From G039029935 sp039029935 (lineage in GTDB: Bacteria > Chloroflexota > Anaerolineae > Caldilineales > Caldilineaceae): DNA of 13,342 nt. A model generated the notes under the pieces. The model was not told the origin of the DNA and did no database searches. It was given only the letters and a program-made list of their open reading frames with translations. Positions 10,622 to 13,342 of the stretch are shown here, piece by piece. The stretch spans positions 1-13,342 of the forward strand of contig JBCCFC010000230.1 of NCBI GenBank assembly GCA_039029935.1, given 5' to 3'. The position numbers were made by a program, and so were the translations under genes. Positions within the stretch are counted from its first letter, which is position 1. Every line of letters starts with the position of its first letter.

Positions 10622-13342
10622 ATGTTTAATCACATTGCACAAGGCGACCAGCGACGTTTCGTGAGTACGCTGGCACTGGTCTTAACAGTCACGGTTGCTA
10701 TATTTGGGTTTGGCACGGCGTCGGCAGCAATCGGTGACATCACCACGATTGCTGGCTCAGGTGTTATAGGATATGCGGGCGATAATGGTCCTGCGATCAA
10801 TGCGCAACTATCTACACCCTTTGATGTCGAAGTGGATGTAAATGGCAACGTTTTTATCGCAGACACCAGTAATCATGTTATTCGTAAGATTGATGTCAAT
10901 ACGGGCATCATCACAACAATTGCTGGTGTACCCAATACGACCACCGCGTTGGGCGATGGCGGCTCTGCGACAGAAGCGAATCTCAATTCACCAATGTATC
11001 TGACGTTTGATAGCGGTGGCAACCTCTTTATTACTGATTATTCGAACTACCGCATTCGTCGGGTCGATGCAGTGACAGGTGTCATTAAAACAGTGGCAGG
11101 CACGGGAACCAATCTACATCGTGGCGATGGTGATCTCGCTGTTAATGCTAATTTGTACTCACCAGCAGGTATCGCCGTGGACAGCCAAGGGAATCTCTTT
11201 ATCGCTGATACGGGTAGCCGCATTCGCAAAGTGGATGCAACAACAGGTATTATTACCACAGTGGTTGGCACGGGGGTCACAGGCTATAGCGGCGATGGTG
11301 GTCCTGCCAAGGACGCGAAAATTGGTCATAGCATCTATGCATTGAATATCGACAACAACGATGCACTTGTCTTTGCTGATGCAGTGAACAACCGCATTCG
11401 CCGAGTGGACCCAGTCACAGGGATTATTACAACCATTGCTGGCACAGGTGCTGCGGGGTTTGCTGGAGATGATGGTCTTGCGGTAAACGCACAATTGTCT
11501 GAACCCAACAGTGTGGCTTATGATGCCAACGACAATCTATTCATCGCTGATTATTTGAACTACCGCATTCGCAAGGTTGATGCAGCTACGGGGATTATCA
11601 CGACTATCGCTGGGAATGGGACACAAGGATATAGTGGGGATAATGGTCCCGCCACCAACGCACAATTGGATTTTATAACCGCTTTGACCGTAGACAATCA
11701 GGGCAATCTGTTAATTGTTGATGCCATCAACAGTGTTGTTCGTAAAGTCCAACTTGTGGCCGAACCTACATCTACGGGTCCAAGTCTTGCTATGCCGAAC
11801 AGCATCATCAACGTCTCCGATGGCTTGACCTTCACGGTTCCGGTCAGTCTGACCACCAATGGCAGCAACATGCCATCGACAGGGTTTTCAATTAACTATG
11901 ACCAAGCCTGTGTTTTCTTTAATGAGGTAGATGTGGATAATGATGGCCTCTTTGACGCCATTCAGAACACACCCGCAGGCTTCACGGTCATCGCCAATCA
12001 TGATAGAGCAGATGGCGACGGTGAACTCGACATTGCCATGTACTATCCCATTTCGCCCACTGTTTCGTTGAGCGATGGCGTCATTGTCAATATCGAACTC
12101 GGCGTCGATGACGGCTGTGTCGTGACCGATGGCTCCTTCCTGAATACGCTCGTCAATTTCTCAAGCAACCCAGCACCAGAATTTTCTGATGCGAATGGTG
12201 GCGACATTGCTGGCACAGCCACAGGCGCAACCATCCCACTCTCCTTTAACCAAGCACCCACAGACATTGGTCTGAGTGGCACAGCCGTCAATGAAAACGA
12301 GCCTGTTGGCACAGTTATTGGTAGCCTCAGTTCGGTCGATGTAAATACCCAAGACGTGCATAGCTATAGCCTGACAGGTGGCGATGTCGCTTCGTTCGCC
12401 ATCAACGGCACAGCACTGGAAACCGCTGCCGTCTTTGATTACGAAGTCAAGAACAGCTACATCATCAGCATCACCACCGATGATGGACGCGGCAAGACCT
12501 TTGAAAAAGCCTTCACCATCACCATCAGCGATGTCAACGAAGCACCCACCAACATTGATCTGAGCAACGCAGCTATTGATGAAAATCAACCTGTCGGTAC
12601 AGCCGTAGGTACACTGGATACAACCGATGAAGACGTGGCTGACCTACACACCTATAGCCTGACAGGTGGCGACGTGAGCGCATTCACCATTGCCGACACC
12701 ATGCTGGAAACCGCTGCCATCTTTGACTATGAAGTCAAGAACAGCTACACCATTAGTATCACCACCGATGATGGACGGGGCAAGACCTTTGAGAAAGCCT
12801 TTACCATCACGATTAGCGATGTCAACGATGCACCCACAAACATTAGCCTGAGCAGTACGGCTGTCGATGAAAACCAACCTGTTGGTACAGTTGTGGGTAC
12901 GTTGACAACAACCGATGAAGACTTGGTTGACTTCCACAACTATACAATTGTGGGTGGCGATGTCAGCGCATTCACAATCAATGACGATCTCGTGTCAACA
13001 ACCGCCATCTTCAACCATGAGGTCAAAGCCAGCTATGCGATTACGGTTCGCTCAACAGACCATAGCAACGGACGTGTGGACATCGGGTTCACCATTCTCG
13101 TCAACAACATCAACGACGCACCTGTTGCCGTCAATGACCCGGCTGACCCCATCAACGCACCCATCATCGCTATCGGCGGGATTGAGAAGTGGATTGTTGT
13201 CAACAGCAATGACACCGATGAGGACCAACTTGATTCACTGACAGTCAACTCTGTCACCAATGGCACACATGGCACAACCACGAATCAAGTTGATTACATC
13301 GCCTACACATCAACCGACCCTACATTCAATGGTACAGACACC
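10622..13342 (+). CDS. Secreted NHL-propeller / cohesin-like / cadherin-repeat protein (3' incomplete)
   Basis: The frame is open for 907 codons to the window edge without a stop. GGAGAAGG at 10611-10618 precedes the ATG. Residues 1-35 are a signal peptide: basic QRR, hydrophobic core LALVLTVTVAIFGFG, and cleavage after ASA. Six NHL repeats follow (about 39-378), each with a TTIAGTG-like strand, a GYSGDGGPA-like loop, NLFIAD and RIRKVD, enough for a six-bladed propeller. A cohesin-like beta domain (about 385-540) starts near LAMPNSIINVSDG. Three cadherin-like repeats of exactly 96 residues (about 543-834) carry VNEN or DENQPVG starts and DVNEAP or DVNDAP ends, with Ca-binding-type acidic residues. 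A further cadherin-like or VCBS-type domain begins near 835 and is cut by the edge. It is probably an extracellular adhesion or matrix protein. The C-terminal anchor is not visible. Confidence 0.9.
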   Translation, partial: MFNHIAQGDQRRFVSTLALVLTVTVAIFGFGTASAAIGDITTIAGSGVIGYAGDNGPAINAQLSTPFDVEVDVNGNVFIADTSNHVIRKIDVNTGIITTIAGVPNTTTALGDGGSATEANLNSPMYLTFDSGGNLFITDYSNYRIRRVDAVTGVIKTVAGTGTNLHRGDGDLAVNANLYSPAGIAVDSQGNLFIADTGSRIRKVDATTGIITTVVGTGVTGYSGDGGPAKDAKIGHSIYALNIDNNDALVFADAVNNRIRRVDPVTGIITTIAGTGAAGFAGDDGLAVNAQLSEPNSVAYDANDNLFIADYLNYRIRKVDAATGIITTIAGNGTQGYSGDNGPATNAQLDFITALTVDNQGNLLIVDAINSVVRKVQLVAEPTSTGPSLAMPNSIINVSDGLTFTVPVSLTTNGSNMPSTGFSINYDQACVFFNEVDVDNDGLFDAIQNTPAGFTVIANHDRADGDGELDIAMYYPISPTVSLSDGVIVNIELGVDDGCVVTDGSFLNTLVNFSSNPAPEFSDANGGDIAGTATGATIPLSFNQAPTDIGLSGTAVNENEPVGTVIGSLSSVDVNTQDVHSYSLTGGDVASFAINGTALETAAVFDYEVKNSYIISITTDDGRGKTFEKAFTITISDVNEAPTNIDLSNAAIDENQPVGTAVGTLDTTDEDVADLHTYSLTGGDVSAFTIADTMLETAAIFDYEVKNSYTISITTDDGRGKTFEKAFTITISDVNDAPTNISLSSTAVDENQPVGTVVGTLTTTDEDLVDFHNYTIVGGDVSAFTINDDLVSTTAIFNHEVKASYAITVRSTDHSNGRVDIGFTILVNNINDAPVAVNDPADPINAPIIAIGGIEKWIVVNSNDTDEDQLDSLTVNSVTNGTHGTTTNQVDYIAYTSTDPTFNGTDT
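12249..13122 (+). repeat. Three 288-bp tandem cadherin-like coding repeats
   Basis: Equivalent codons recur at 12419, 12707 and 12995, a period of exactly 288 bp. Copies 1 and 2 are very similar at DNA level, for example GAAGTCAAGAACAGCTAC and ATCACCACCGATGATGGACG are shared. Copy 3 has diverged more. This points to recent duplication within the gene. Confidence 0.85.

Noticed and set aside
12161..12937. Long minus-strand ORFs over the cadherin repeats
   Set aside because: They mirror the 96-residue repeat period of the plus-strand gene and lack start signals.

Overview
The window looks like a piece of a mid-GC bacterial chromosome, most probably from a filamentous or multicellular lineage such as Chloroflexota. 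This is inferred from the gene mix: vWA-MoxR-VMAP conflict genes, DUF4058 and Uma2-like proteins, and a very large NHL/cadherin surface protein. No rRNA, tRNA, CRISPR array or intact insertion sequence was seen, so the taxonomy is soft.

Left edge (1-1422): a sugar phosphate isomerase/epimerase-like TIM-barrel gene on the minus strand has its own sigma70-type promoter. A 73-bp near-perfect palindrome sits directly after its stop codon. The gap that follows holds a doubtful mini-ORF and a tight promoter-to-terminator unit of about 80 nt (candidate small RNA or attenuated leader) just upstream of the next operon.

Central operon (1423-7502, plus strand): four genes read as a vWA-MoxR-VMAP biological-conflict system. 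They are (1) a VMAP protein with an N-terminal EAD-like domain and a VMAP-C domain; (2) a MoxR-type AAA+ ATPase with Walker A, Walker B, sensor 1 and a distal Arg pair; (3) a DUF4058 protein with a PD...E...K pattern resembling PD-(D/E)XK nucleases; (4) an 850-residue SAV_2336-type vWA protein whose last 200 residues or so look like a sigma-70 factor (regions 2 and 4). That fusion is the main discovery candidate: a conflict/signalling switch whose output may be transcriptional. The sigma-like third of the gene is far more AT-rich than the rest (about 30-33% versus 55% GC in sampled lines), as if added by module exchange. A 79-bp element with perfect 22-bp inverted arms lies in frame inside the vWA gene.

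Accessory patch (7503-10400): an intact Uma2-like gene (8060-9079, minus) is surrounded by three decayed relatives on the same strand (7504-7645, 9218-9310, 9837-10397). Between them are a small unrecognised gene (7699-8055, plus) and a compact promoter-operator-operon. That operon encodes a 33-residue CxxC peptide and, through an ATGA overlap, a tandem ribbon-helix-helix protein.

Right edge (10400-13342): an upstream region with 11-bp-spaced TTAATC direct repeats precedes a secreted giant protein. It has a signal peptide, six NHL blades, a cohesin-like domain and three 96-residue cadherin-like repeats, and it runs off the window without a stop.
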